Positions 24,041 through 38,109 of a DNA stretch of 64,000 nt are shown here, piece by piece. This DNA is from Loxodes magnus (taxonomy: Eukaryota > Ciliophora > Karyorelictea > Loxodida > Loxodidae). Position numbers and translations under genes: made by a program. The notes beneath the pieces are model-generated. The model was given only the letters and a program-made list of their open reading frames with translations, had not been told where the DNA came from and did not search any database. The stretch's first letter is position 1. Every line of letters starts with the position of its first letter. The stretch covers positions 1-64,000 of the forward strand of contig CAMPDV010000909.1 of the NCBI GenBank assembly GCA_946699065.1. The letters run 5' to 3'.

Positions 24041-27000
24041 ATGCGTAGACGAAGAAAAATCCCACAATTGTAATAAAAAGATCTTCATATTTAAACTTTC
24101 CATGAGTTTTGGGATAGAATTTTCGATACTAATTCCTCTTTATTTGTGAATGAAAATAAAGAGAAAAATATTGTAGTTACAATGCACAATGAAAGAGAAA
24201 AAAAGTAATGGATATAATCAGCGAATAAGTTAGATTTGAATAATTGTCTTTAAATTTAATTATAGTTGGTTACACAAAGAGCAATATGCGAAAGCGATTT
24301 ACTTGAAGTTAAGAGAAATTTATAACTACTCAAGGTGAAAAAAGTTTTCATTTACTATTATACTCATAAAAAAGAGTTTACCCTCTTTTGAAAATAGAAA
24401 AGAAAGATTCAAATAAAACGATTAGCTTTGAAATTAAAATTTGATGAAAGGAAAAAATGATAATCAATTAGGGGTAAATAGTAAACTGCTAATAACAGTA
24501 AGCATTAAAATCTATTACTGGAATAAAAAAAATTCCAAAGTCAGTGAGAAAAAAATAAATATAAGCATGTAGATAAAATTAATTAAGTTTTACATATTAT
24601 TTGACTTTATCATTACACAATCCCCTTTTACAATTTTTAATATCCTCGTTAATTGAAGAATGAAATATACCAAATTAGTTTTAGCTTGCAAATATACCTG
24701 CTTTTAAATACATCGATTCATGTTAAAGTTTATATATTTATTCTATATAAAATGCTTCGATTTTATTTCTATTCTTCAAACCCTAAAAATCAAATTTAAA
24801 TTATTCATTTAGATGAAAACTAAATTTCAGTATAGCTAGTATCTGATATAAAAAAGTCTTAAGCCTTTAAAATCTTGTGTATAGGTTTTTAATTTTAATC
24901 TTTCTTAATTTTTGTTTATTCTATTTCATAAAAGCATACTCTGCTTTAAATAAATGCCTTATTTTATAATCTTATGACTTATAACAATATAGCAAAAGAT
25001 CTAGACTTTTAAACTTTTGATATCCATTCTAATATTTAGGCTATAAATCAATTGATGGAGCATTTCCTTATTATGGGATTATAAAGTATTAAATAGTTGG
25101 TTAGGCTTTAGATCATTAAAATACCGTCATTACATGCTTTGACTCTTTAACTCTAGTTAGATTTATTTAAGCTATTTCAATGCTATCTCATACCTATTTT
25201 CCAAGTTTCAAATATAAAGTTATAAAAAATAAGTTTTTATATCTACCTAAATCTTGAGAAAGCAGTAAAAGCATTAGAATTTTAGTTAAACAATCAACTA
25301 GAAAAAATAATTAAAAAGAAGGTCAAGCATAAGTCATCAAATTTAGTGTTCATGCAGCTTAAAATAAAATAACAGACTAACAAGATAAAAGTTTGGAATA
25401 AGCGAGTGGTAATGATATTCAGTTTTAGTTTATGGAAATAAATAAAAATCAAACTATATCAAATGCTACTTTTATTATATATTTAAGTCCTTAATGTAGC
25501 ATATTTTATTTCAATGTGTTAGTTAAATAATAATAGTGAAAAATAGAGAAGCAGTCATAAGAATCTTGCTAATACTAACTTCCTTCTAGCATGTTTGTTT
25601 TAATAAGACCATCAAATTATGAATGCAGTGAAAAGATATTTTTCTCCAAAGACTCAAGCTATAGAATTGTAATAGATAAGTTATTCAGCTTTTGATGTAA
25701 TTATAGTGAATAAACGAGCTGAAACTCTAAATTCATTTAATTTATTTACTCCTTTAAAGATGATAAATTGCCTGCTCTTTTTGTAAAATATTTATGAGAG
25801 TTTTTTGCTTTTATGTCTACCAAATTTTCTATGCAATATAGTCAAATTATTTACTTAATTATCCCTCTTTTTTAAATCTAAGAATTTTTGAAAGTTTTGA
25901 TTGTTAGATAGTCGCATGATAAGTATATTAATGATAATAATCTTTGGACTCTAAGTACTAGGAATATATTTTAAAACGAAGTATCAAAATATATTTGCAT
26001 TACTTCGTTCTTTTCATATTTGATTATTTTACTTAGCATTCAATCTCCTAACTTAATGTGTTGGAATGATTCAATCATTTTCCTTTCTTCCCGAAGTTAA
26101 TTCTATTATAGCTACCAACTAATATTTTCCAATTCTTGATATTTAGAAGTAGAATTCAAAAAGCCTTGTAATAATGTAAGGATGAACGCTTTAATCATTA
26201 TTAGAATGCTAGCAAGATGAGATTTATATCAGTCGACTGTTTTAGTCTTAACTAAGTAGATATTTAGTAAAATATGCTTTGCACGATCTTCAGTGAAACA
26301 GATTTTAATATGAACGCAATGATTTTAACCCAAACACTCTAGATACATCGCTTGGAAGGAGAAAAGATAGATTAATCAAATAAATCGATTACTAAGCTTA
26401 GAACTAATATTAGTCCTATTTAAATGAATTCAATGTATGATATAAATAGCTTAGAATATTCAAAAAAAGTTAAATTTGGTAATTAAGATTATCAACCTTC
26501 AAATTATTTAAGGATAATAATTTAAAATTAAGGCTCCTTGTAAACCTTAAGATATGCTATCTAATCTTATGCTCTTAAATACTATATTTGGAAGCTTTAG
26601 TATGAAATTTTCTTTTTCCAAACGTTTCCTTTCAGTTACCTCAATGGTTGCTATTTAATTAAGGAATTGAAAAAAACTATCCTTAGTTATTTCATTTGAT
26701 GGTTAGTTATATGGCTTATGAGAATAGATACTTAAGTGCAAATATTCATTTTAATAGATGTTGGAGTATTACAACATTTATCATTTTGTTTCATTTTTGT
26801 AAATTAAGCTTTAGTATTTAATTTTCTAAAATATAGAGACTTTTGATTATGTCAAAAATGCAAGTTCTTAGAATTTATTTCCAGCATTTCTTTATTGACT
26901 TTTTATTAGTCCGTTAATTATAAGCTTAAAGCTCATGCAAATACAGGGTAAAAGCATGAATAGCTTAAGCGATTGTTATTTTGAACTTCTGTTATTTTAT

Positions 27001-30000
27001 CGTTTTTTTCTTTTAATAACTAGTCATCTATTACTTGATAAAGTCCCTCCTTTCTATCATTAAAGAAGGAAATAAATTTAGTTTAAAATAGATTTACTTT
27101 TAGACTGTTTATTTATACTGATATGAGAAAATGTTTATATACCTATTACTTCCTATATATGGTATGACAGTTATATTTATATAAACTGTTCTTTCCAATC
27201 TTAAGCTTGAAACTAGCAATTTCTGCTTTTTCCTATTAGTTACTTACATCTGAATACTTCTTAGATAGTCAATTATTTTTATGTCCTTTTGTCTTAGATC
27301 TACACAATATGTTTCTGAATTACTTCTGATATTTTATTTTAATTTTATTTACTGAGCTAGAAATAAAAAATAGACAGCAAATTCCGAAAAAAAACTTAAT
27401 GACATATATTTGATTTTAAGAGTCTTGTCTATTTTGAAATTCATAAGTAAAACTTATTTCTCTTTCTTTTTACCTAATTTTCTCATTTAATATTCATACA
27501 TCACTCTATTTACTTACCTTACTTAATCAAACTCCTTTCTTTTGTTATATAGCTTCAATCACAGGTTGAAACTATCGTATATTATTGAAATTTTGGTCTT
27601 TTGTCTAAGTAAGTTGTAATTAATTTTTAGATCCATTGATAATTTCGAGTCTTACTGTTTAAGACTCAATTTATGATCTAGAATTTGTTGAAAAAGATAT
27701 TATTTCCGTTTGACTTAGAATCCATTTATTTCTCTATTAGTTGGTAAAATATCTATCCTTGTGAAGTTAAGTAATATAATAACCTTGCTCTAGAATGCTG
27801 AGATGTTATGTGTATCCTATATAAAGCATAGCTTGCTTGAAAAATACAACTCTTACCATGATTTTTAGTTATTAAGAAGATTGTGGCTTATGATATTTAG
27901 TGCTATTACCATGAAAGAGAAATAGCACTACTTGTTTGTCCAGAAGCATTTGAAAAGCAATAGTTTAAACTTAAATTGATTTCAAGGGCCATAAAATTTG
28001 CTTCCTACCCTTACTTGTTTTCTTTTTTTTGAGCCATGAGCTTTAATATTCTTCTACGATTGGAGGATTAATTTTCCCTTTCTGACTCTTCTTTCCTCCT
28101 AGTATAACTTAAACATCTTGATCAGCTAATAATTTTTGGAAATATGCTTTAATCAAATTCCACTAAAAAGACTTGAAATTATTTCTTTCTTTAGACTAAA
28201 TAAACACTCCCTATCTATTTTCTAAAGACTGTTACTAATAAATATGCTTAGAAAGACAGATTGGATAAGCTCAGAGCTGACTTATTAACTAATAGATAGT
28301 TTCTAAAATTGGTAAATATAAGTATAATCTTAACTGATTAATAGAATGAGAAGAAGTATGAGCATACATAGCTGCTATTAATGGCTATACCTTAAGTATA
28401 ATCAATTTAACTTCGTGATTATTAACTCTTATTTGCCAAAATTTAGTCTAGATAATCATCAAATTAAATTTGGTTGGGAATATGAAAAAATTCATGAGGG
28501 GACAAAGGCAAAAAAAGTTAAAATAACCAATTTTTTTCCTCGTTTTCATAAAAATTAATACAAGTAGAGAATATTTACTTTATGAGACTGCTTATTAATG
28601 AGATTAGAGGATTAAAGAAATTCAGATTTAAACATATCTTCTTTAAGTTAGCTTTTCTAGGATATAAAAAGTTGGAACTTTCAGTAGTTTTTGTTTAAGT
28701 TACTTAAAACACTGAGCTTTATAAATAAACTAAGGAATTTTAGAAACTACTTTTGCATTTATCTGATACCATGAACAAACAAAATACACATTTTCTTAAT
28801 GTTGCTTTTAGTTCTTTTTTATTAAAGCATAGGATATAATCAAAAGTATACTAATATCTAAATATTATCTTCTATTATGACTTTAAATTATTTAGCGACT
28901 TTAATAATCACTTACTATCTTTAAAATAATTCTTCTCTTTTAAGAGTTTTATTTAATCTATTTAACTAGATTCCATCATCTTCACACAACTATATACTAA
29001 TCTATTTAAATTAGTTAAGTACTTTAGTACTTAACTCATCATTTCTATCTTCAAATTTTTTCCTTTTTATCTACCTTAATTTGATATTTGAAAAGCGTCT
29101 ATTCTTAAATAATTACTAAATGAAATGATAAAATCAAGAGAAATATAATTGATACTTCTCATATTTACTAATATCTTTCATTGTTATATTTATAAGAGAT
29201 ATATACATTTTCTTAGCATTCTACATTTTTATTTACTTTTGATCCCTGACTTTGTTGTAATTTTTATTTTTGGAAGCTTTAATTTAACATTGAGTCTATA
29301 AAAATAGCCAACCTTAGTTATTCATTACTAGCCAACGCTTATTGTTGTGATTTTCTATTCTGATTCTACTAGTTTTTAAGTAATATACTACAAGATCAAT
29401 CAGCATTTGCTTTAATATTATATTCCTTTTATATCTTTAGCATAGTCAAAATAAACACCAGCAAACTTTTTCCCTTAATTTTATTCAGGCTTGTTATAAA
29501 ACCATGACAGATTGAAACATACCTAAGAAAAATTTAACGATAGAAAGTTGGCGAATAATTAACTTTATAACTCGAAAATAAGAATTTATACTTATGATGA
29601 ATGTATAGCTTAGACTGATTTTCCTGATGTATAAACTTAACCTATTTTAATGAAATTTCCTTTTTAACTATATTTAAGGATTTTTTTGGGAGATTTATTT
29701 TTTGGAAAGAGAGACTTTTAAAACAAAACGATGACAAAAACTGATAATAAAGTCATGATCAAATAGCTCTTAAGCTTATATATTTAGCACTCTTGTATAT
29801 CGTTGTTTTCCTTTTACCCTTGAGTTCTTTTATCTTAATTATTGCCATTAAGTTAAACAAGCATCTGAGTTATACTCTTCTCACCTTGATATATATCTTA
29901 TTTACTTGACAGGCGATATCTTCAGTGTTTTTTGTTCTCTTTTCTTACTAGAACGGTTAATATTACATAACTACCAAAAAATTTTAGTTTATCAAGGTTC

Positions 30001-31823
30001 AATCTTCTACTGATACTCTTAAAAAGGTGGTTATTTTCTAAGTATCTTATAGATGCGGAATTAGCTATGAAAGGTATAGCTGATTTAAATTTGGTGTTAG
30101 AAGATCCTAATACTAAATCAAATATCTTTCAAAGGATTTACTATTCTATCATATCTCGATTTATCTCTCTCTTATTCTAAGCCTCTAGTACGATAATACT
30201 CAGACTAAATCAAGCTTTGCAATTTTATCGATTAGAATGGAAATTAATTCTCTTTGTCTGATCTTCAGATTTTCATAAATAACTATATCTTGATCTATCT
30301 TGAAGAAGATAAAGCAGCTTATATCATATAAATTGACTGGAAAAGCTACAAGAGGGAAACTAAGATACAGACTGAAAATACTTCAGAGTAGAATTATTTA
30401 TAGGCGAAGACAATAAAAGGACTTAAGGGCTTTTCTTTCATTTATAGGTTTATCTTATACTAGATATTAAGGAAACGTTTTGAAGACTAAAGAAAGAAAA
30501 ATAGATATAGGACTAAAATTAAGATATAGGAATACAAAGGTAAAATGATTATAGATAGCACTCTAAAATTTAGCTTGAAGAATATCAAAACGATAACTCA
30601 AAAATTAAGCTTCTTTTTCAATCATACTAGACAGTATATTTATCTCACGCTTTCGTATAAACAACCAAAAAGCTACATAAGCTTAAGAAATATACCATCT
30701 AAAAATGAGTTAAAAAAGCTCTAATAATTATCACAAAACTTATATAGATCTAATGATGAAAATAATTATATCAAATATAACTAAAAAGGAAATAGCTTAA
30801 TAATAACTATTTTTGAATTAAGCATTATAACTGTATAAGACTTCGAGGCTTATAATTAATTTCTTAATTATGGTTATTTTTTATTAGTAGCTTATAAATT
30901 AAATTTTTGATTATGATGGAAATTGTTTGGACAAGAAAGTATTGATAGTTAGGAAATTGATGAGGTCAATTTTTGCATATAGATTGAGGAAATTTAAAGC
31001 TTTTCTGATTTGGATCAAAATTAGAATAAAGTGCTATTGGATAATCAAACTGTTTCTTTGGAATATCTAAGATTAGAACATTTTTAGTTTAGAAAATCAA
31101 GGAATACGATCTAATAAGAATTAAAATAGAGTCGAAGAAAGCTGGATAAACAAAGCAAGCGAGGAGATTCAGTTTCTATAGGAAGTAAATATTAGGTGTT
31201 AGGTCCAATATTACAAGTTTGCAACATAGATATATATTTAAAAATGCTTTAAATTTAAATTGCTAGGAACAGCAAGCAAGAGGCCGATCAAGAGATTGAT
31301 TGAAGAAAGCTACGATTCTTTTTAAAGCTAAATTGAAAAGTAGACATGAGCTCTATAAGAATTTACCCGGTAATTTTTTACACTTGCTTTTTTTATGAAA
31401 GCACTATGTTCTAAAACCGAGCTTTATGAGTGGAAGCGTATATTTCCTAACCAACAAGTAAAATTATGGATAATTTTACGCGAGGAAGTTTTTCATTTAG
31501 TTAAGCAGTGATGGAAAACTGCCTTTTTAATGAATAAATATCAGTATTTAAAGTTCCAATAAGGTACTTTTGAAACTTAATAGCAAGAGATCGCTAAATT
31601 GATTAGGAAAGACAAGCTTGCACAAAAAACGTAAGTAACTTTTCTTATTTTAGGAGAAATAAAAGAAGATCTTTTTTAAGTCTTTTAGCTATCAAGTTCT
31701 AATACTCTCATAACCATTTTTCTCATTTAGAGAGAAAAGGCTATAACAATCTCTTTTTCTTAGTCTTCATATTTTATTTTATTTAATTAACTAATCAATT
31801 AAATCTACTTTTATATCATATGA
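24041..31823 (+). CDS. Very large uncharacterised coding region
   Basis: A plus-strand region of 7.8 kb with protein-like sequence throughout, bounded by ATG 24041 (MRRRRKIPQLQQKDLHIQTF) and TGA 31821-31823. An N-terminal basic, helical part is followed near 24860 by a hydrophobic, signal-like stretch in another frame. The longest single-frame stretch runs from about 24890 to 30240. Typical patches: DRLDKLRADLLTNRQFLKLV, YLIDAELAMKGIADLNLVLE, IYLEEDKAAYIIQIDWKSYK, SKTELYEWKRIFPNQQVKLW. There are many hydrophobic segments and scattered Cys, as in a multi-pass or giant surface protein. No domain is recognised. It may be two or three genes; frame changes occur near 24880, 28400, 30250 and 31385. 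Some may be indels and some introns. Confidence 0.4.
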
Positions 31824-31914
31824 AATATATATATGAGCCCATAGATAATATTGATGTATATACTTTAAAGTTTATGATTTAGATTAAAGTTTTATTTTGA
31901 AAGAGATAATTAAT

Positions 31915-32259
31915 ATGAAGAAATATTCTCGTCGTTAAACTAAAGAACGCAGGTTATCATACTATTTTTTTCGCTGTTCTTGAAAATATTTTCTTGATTA
32001 TTAACTAAAGTACTTTTGCTAACGCTTGCTAGTTCTGACACAAATGGATTGTAAATAATTCTTTCAAGCTATACTCAATCTCTTATTTCACTCCAGCTTT
32101 TGATAAATCTTGCTTCTTATCAAAACCTTAATTTTTGTACTATACTTAAATTAAATCTTTCCATCAGTCAATTTTTTATCGTATGAACCTTAGAAGATGA
32201 AGAAAAGAAGTTTTGTTGTGCTAGAATATTTTCCTATTCCGTATTTTTGGTAGAAATGA
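31915..32259 (+). CDS. Possible small membrane protein, 114 aa
   Basis: A single frame of 115 codons from ATG (MKKYSRRQTKERRLSYYFFR) to TGA. It has a basic N-terminus, a hydrophobic helix around residues 60-80 and an aromatic end (YFPIPYFWQK). No family is recognised. It sits between the large gene and the channel gene. Confidence 0.3.
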
Positions 32260-32695
32260 AGTAATTCACTAAGCTTCTGCTTACTAATTTAAAGATTATG
32301 TCTAAACATTGATTCTCAGTTTATACACTAGCAAAGAAAAGATCTTAAATTTCCCAACTTCTAACTAAGAAAAAGTGTTTCAATTACCTTTTTATATTCT
32401 TCTTTTAGTTAATCTTTCTCCCTTATACTTTAAATTTAGTTTGCCGCCATCTAACCCTTTAACAATATGCGTTTATAAAACTTGACAGTTAGCAATTTCC
32501 ACTCACGAAATATGGACAATGATAGTTTATTTTTATGCATATTGAACCACTCATCGTTGTTTAAATGGACTAGTGAGGATGGAGAAGAAAATTAGATGTT
32601 ATTACTAGTAACTGATCAAAAGATAAGCCTTTGAATAACTTTAGAATCCTCCATTTTTTCATTTAAATTCAAATTTTTTTTCTTAACTAAATAAT
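32260..32695. promoter_or_regulatory. Upstream region of the channel-LNR gene
   Basis: About 440 bp of AT-rich DNA before the ATG at 32696. It holds the probable promoter and 5' UTR, but no specific element can be named. Confidence 0.3.
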
Positions 32696-35600
32696 ATGGA
32701 AAGCTCTAAGGTAGAGAAGGCACCAACTCAAGAAGAGATGAAACTTTAGTAACTAGATAAGGAAAATCAAACCAAAAAAACTATAGCTGAAGAAAATAAG
32801 AACTAGAAAGTTTAAAATAAGTAAAATCAAGAGAAAGAAAAGAGATTCTGCTTTTGACAAAGAGCAAAAGGAAGCGAATTTAAAGAACATGGTGTAGGAA
32901 TTTAGCTTTATTTCGATTGAGCTCGCTTTCTTGTTTTAACCTTTTTCGTTATAAGTCTTTTAAGTATACCAAAGATTTGAATCAATTATAAAGGAAGCTT
33001 CTTTAGCAAAACAACAAGTGGAATCCTCGAAAGCTATAATATAGGGAACTTAGATACTGGGAATAGTATTGAATATTTTTGGGTCTTTAATTAAACGAAA
33101 GAAATAAAGAACAATGCTGATAAGGACAAATATTAATACTAATGGTACAAAAATCATGATATAGATATCGAAAACGTACTTAAATCTCTTGATAGAGATC
33201 AGCAATAGAAATCTTATGAAGATGATATTTTGGACAGAACTAGAAAACGAAATCTTTAAATTGGTCTTATAGATTTTTTCCAAAGCTTAGTTTTTCTAAT
33301 TTTTCTAATTGCTTATAGAAAAAGAACTAATTATATCATAAGTAAGGATGAAGAAAGCATCTGTGACTACGCGATTTAGATAAGAGGGCTACCAAAGTAA
33401 GGAATAGATGAATAATAAATAAAAGATTTTTTCTAAAGTAGATATGGAGAAGTGCATGAAGTAGTAATAGGAAACGCTAAACACAATCTTTTATAATATT
33501 CTGATAAGTTGGCAGATATCGAAGATGAAATAAAACAGCTTGATGATCTAAAAAGAAGTAAATTAAATGCTTTCTTAAAAAGATTTTGGACATCCTTAAA
33601 CTTAATTTTAAAAAGAGAGATGAAAAGTTACTAAATGAACTCAAAATGGAAATTAAAAATAAAATTGAAAATCTAGCGATTAAAAAGAAAAATAAGGAGA
33701 AAATTGAAGATATCGTCAAAGTATTCGTCGTTTTTAAAAATAAATAGGATAAAATAAAATGTGTAAAAGATTATAGAAAAACAAAATTTTTCACTTGGTT
33801 TTAGTCCTGAAAGCTTAAATGAGATGAAAAATATCCTCTATGCATTGAAGAAGCAAAAGATCCTTCAGTTATCATTTGGGAAAATCTCGAAGTATCATAT
33901 TGAAAAGGAAAACTGTACTCTTGAGCTGTTACTTTAATTTCATCTGCTATAATTGCTATAACAATAATTATCGTTTGAGGAATAGATTAAGCCAAAAGCA
34001 ATGATTTGCCTACGGACTTTTAATGTGAATAGTATTATAAAAGAGTAAATGAAAAATTATTCTATAATACAAATTAAAAGCTTCAGGATCTCGAAAAGGA
34101 AAAAGGACCTTAGATTTACTAAGGCAGATAAAATACTTTGGGATATTATTGCTGGTGTGGCTAAATGAATAATGTAGATTTATTTTATGAAGATAGTACA
34201 AAAGCAGAAATTTGTTAAGATTATAAAAATGAACTGATTAAATATTGAGCCATTTTAATAGGAGTAGGAGTTGTTGTTACTTTTTTCAATAGATTCATAG
34301 TACGAACTTTAAAAAGACTAAATAATTGATAAAGAAAGCAAGATAAAGTTGAAGCGGATCTTAGTATCGGATTTAAGATGTTTTTATTCCAGTTTTTCAA
34401 TTAAACTTTTACTATTTTTGTTTCAAGTACGAAATCACACGGAGACTTTACAAGAGACTGGTATGTAGAAATTGGAAGAGGGATTACTACAAGTATATTC
34501 ATAGCTATTTTTTGGCCTACCTTTGAAAAGATAATTTTTAAGAAATTTTTTGATTGATATGATAAAAGGCAATAAAAAAATTAACTTCATTACTATGTCA
34601 TAACAAGACCTGAATTTAATGTAGTTGAGCAAAGCTCGTTCATGATGGCTATCATATTTACAATTATGATATACTCAGCTGGAATACCAATACTAATTAT
34701 TTTCGGTTTTTTTTCTCTTTTAGTATAGTATTTATTAGATAGATACTTATTCTTTAACTTCTACAAGAAGCCTCTAAAGATTACGAATTAAATACATCTG
34801 CTTTTTCAAAAGGTTATACCTTTTGCTCTGCTAGCTCATGCTATTTTTTCAATATTTATGCTAGGAGCTAAAGACATTTTTCCAAGAGAGTATTATACTT
34901 GCTGAAATTAATTTGAAGATGATTGCTTTTCATACAATTACTAATAAAGTAAAGGTTTAGAAAAAGAGTTGTTGCTTGTGAGGAACTTATAAGATGAATG
35001 CAATTAAGGTTGTCTAAATTCATGAATTGGTGACGGCTTTTGTGATTTTAATTGCTATGTAGAAGCATGCTATTTTGATTAATTGGATTGTTCATTTGCA
35101 GCTTTTGACTGTTATATAGAAGGATGCTAGCTAAATAAACTTAAAAATGGAAAATGTGATCTTGATTGCAATGTTACATAATGCTTTTATGATGCTTATG
35201 AATGCATCAATATTTAAGCCTGCGACTTAACTAAAATTGGAGATTAATCTTGCGATTTAGAATGTAACTTTGAGAATTACAACTGAGATTAAGGAGACTG
35301 CTTTTGCTCTTCTGAATGCCCTATAAAATGATTAGAGGATGGAAAATGTGACATAGCCTGCAATATAAAATAATGTAATTACGATTAAAACGACTGCTAA
35401 TGCCCAAAAGAGTGCAATTCAAAAGAAGACGATGGAAATTGCGACTAAGATTGTTATAACTAAAGATGTAAATAGGATTGGAAAGATTGTGAATGTGCAC
35501 AGGGTTGTTATAAAGGATTTTTAAAAAATGGAGAATGCAATTTAGAATGCTTTAATGAACAATGCAAATATGATTATAATGATTGTATCTGTCCTAAAGA

Positions 35601-37936
35601 TTGTAGTTTATAATTAATATACAATTAAGAATGTGACAGTGAATGCTATTCTAATGAATGTTTGCTTGATGGATTTGCCTGTGAATGCTCTAATTATTGT
35701 AATCAATAATGAAATGGTGATGGATTTTGCGATACTTAATGCAATATAGATATATGTGCTTATGATGGTGGAGATTGCGAATGTAATGAAGGATGTCCTG
35801 AAACTTGAATAGGAGATTAAGTATGTGATTATAGCTGTAATGTAACTGAATGTTAATTCGATTAGAATGATTGCGTATGTCCATGTAGCGAAGAAAAACT
35901 TAATAATAAGAAATGTGATTAAGAATGTAATTTGATAAGTTGCTAATATGATAACTATCAGTGTAACTGCGCACCTAAATGTAATTAATAAATGCTTAAA
36001 ATGATATATGCAATTAAGAATGTGATAATTATAATTGTTTATATGATAATTAAAAATGTTTATGCTCACAAGGTTGTATTTACACAGAAATTGGAAATGG
36101 GATTTGCAATTAAGAATGCAACTAAGAACAATGCAACTGAGATTCAGGAGATTGTGAATGTTCAGCTGGATGTAATAGAATCAAGATAGGTAATGATTAA
36201 TGTGATTATTTTTGCTATGTTAAAGATTGTGAATATGATTAAAATGACTGCTAAAATTAAGTAATTCAACATCAAAATTAATCATGTAAAGATCCCTGTA
36301 AAAAATGGAATATGGATGGTATATGTGATTATGATTGCTATAATAAAGATTGTAACTATGACGGGTATGATTGCTCCCCAAGTAAAGAAGATAAATGCAC
36401 TTGCAGTAAAAATCTGAGGAATAATGGAATTTGTAATATCGAATGTTTGAATATTGATTGTCTATATGATTGACCTGACTGTGATAATTATATATGCAGC
36501 AAAGATTGCTATGTTTAATATGTGTAAGATGGCTATTGTGATGACTCCTGTAATGTTCCTGAGTGCGAGTATGATGGAGGTGATTGTCCATAAAGGGCTA
36601 AATAATTAGATTTTAATAAAGATTTGTGTGTATCAAATGGTTGCAAAGTTTACTGATTAAAAGATGGATAATGTGACGAACAATGTAATATTCCTGAATG
36701 CTTATATGATATGGGAGATTGTTCATATTGTTCCAAAATTGGATGTTAATTAGAATGGATAGGTGATGGAGTTTGTGATAAGATTTGTGCTAATCGTTTT
36801 TGTAAATACGATTCGAAAAATGATATGAAAGATTGCGAAAAAGAGATAGAAAAAATTAAGCTTTGTGAAATAAAAGAATGCTATTGGCATTGAATTGGAG
36901 ACTGAGTGTGTGATGAACAATGTAATATACCTGAATGTGATTACGATGGAGATGATTGTGTTGCATCCTCAGTAGAAAGAATAAGCAATTGTTCAAAATT
37001 AAATAAAGATTTTAATATATAAAATATTGGAGATAATTATTGCGATTCAAACTTTAACAATAATGATTGCCTTTAAGAGTATCAAGACTGCAAATTTGCA
37101 ATGACTTTGAAAGATAAAAAATGCTATTTTTCTAATTTTTAAAGATGCGCTTAAAATAACTCAGTAGCAGATAAGGCATTATTTAAATCAGGAATACTGA
37201 TGATCACCATAATTATATTAATATTTATAGTTTATTCGTTAAAATATATATGTATAATGAAAAAAACAAGTTGTGGTAAAAAAAATTAGGATTAGTAAGA
37301 AAGTGAGAAAATGAAAAAAGAAGAGAAAATAACTGAAAATAGTTATTTTATATTTTAGTGACAAAAAATCTAAGAGCAAGCTATAAGCAAGAAAATAATC
37401 CAGAGTATAAGAAGAGAACCGATTGATTGAATCAAATAATACAAGATCTTAGTTACTTAAGTTAATTTAAAGAAAACTTATAGAAGACCTTTGAAAACTA
37501 AAATAATTAGTTTATCTTGTAAATAAAAAAAAATTTAAAAGAAGAATAAAAGAATGAAGAGTCAAAAAGTGAAGAAGAATAGAATTAAGAAGACAATTTT
37601 ATGAATATTACAGTTAAGGAAGAAAATACGTCAAAATAAAATAATTCTAAATAAGAAGAAGAACAAAAAGATTAAAATTTAGAGTTATAAAATATTGAAT
37701 TGAATCTAAACTAAAATATCAAAACAACGGGCAGAGAAAACCAAGAACTGGATAAAAATTTTATATAAAAGTAAGCATTTTCTTAAAAATTATTGAAAAA
37801 AAGCAATAAGAAGAAAGACTAGCATTTTAAAGAAAGCGCAACTATAAAAAAAAGACCTTATAAGGTGATAAAGCTTTATGAAGAAAGTGAGTCAAGCAAT
37901 GATCTAAAAATGAAAGAGAAAGATTAGGATTTGTGA
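32696..37936 (+). CDS. OSCA/TMEM63-like channel with ~20 LNR modules
   Basis: About 1747 residues, ATG 32696 to TGA 37936. Order: Lys/Glu-rich cytosolic start; membrane helix near residues 78-95; loop; helix near 190; an RRM-like cytosolic domain (YAIQIRGLPKQGIDEQQIKD, later VKVFVVFKNKQDKI) matching the PHM7 cytosolic fold of OSCA/TMEM63; the hallmark EAKDPSVIIWENLEVS; about seven more helices including IPILIIFGFFSLLVQYLLDR; then about 20 Cys-rich Lin-12/Notch repeats (GDGFCDTQCNIDICAYDGGDC type) at 35000-37110; a last helix (ILMITIIILIFIVYSL) and an acidic, Gln-rich tail. The repeats fall in the last extracellular loop, consistent with disulfides. OSCA/TMEM63 are mechanically gated cation channels. 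Frame changes sit on A runs at 33577-33581, 35998-36001 and 37525-37533. One missing base at each restores 1748 codons. Confidence 0.8.
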
Positions 37937-38109
37937 GATGTAACTATATAACTCTTTTAAACTCTTTAGAAAGTAATTACAATATAAAATAAATAAATAA
38001 TATCTCAAATATATTTTAATCTATTCTTAAAATTAAAACCCATATGTTTATACCATTTCAGTCATGAAACAGTTAAAATATTATTTAGATATAACTCTAT
38101 TTTTAATAT

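Noticed and set aside
24041-31823. Identification as a Piezo-type channel
   Set aside because: Size and hydrophobicity would allow it, but no Piezo signature could be pointed to.
35614-36591. Three minus-strand ORFs open in the standard code (His/Tyr/Ile-rich)
   Set aside because: They are antisense shadows of the Cys/Asp/Asn-rich LNR repeats on the plus strand, whose spacing of Cys is unmistakable.
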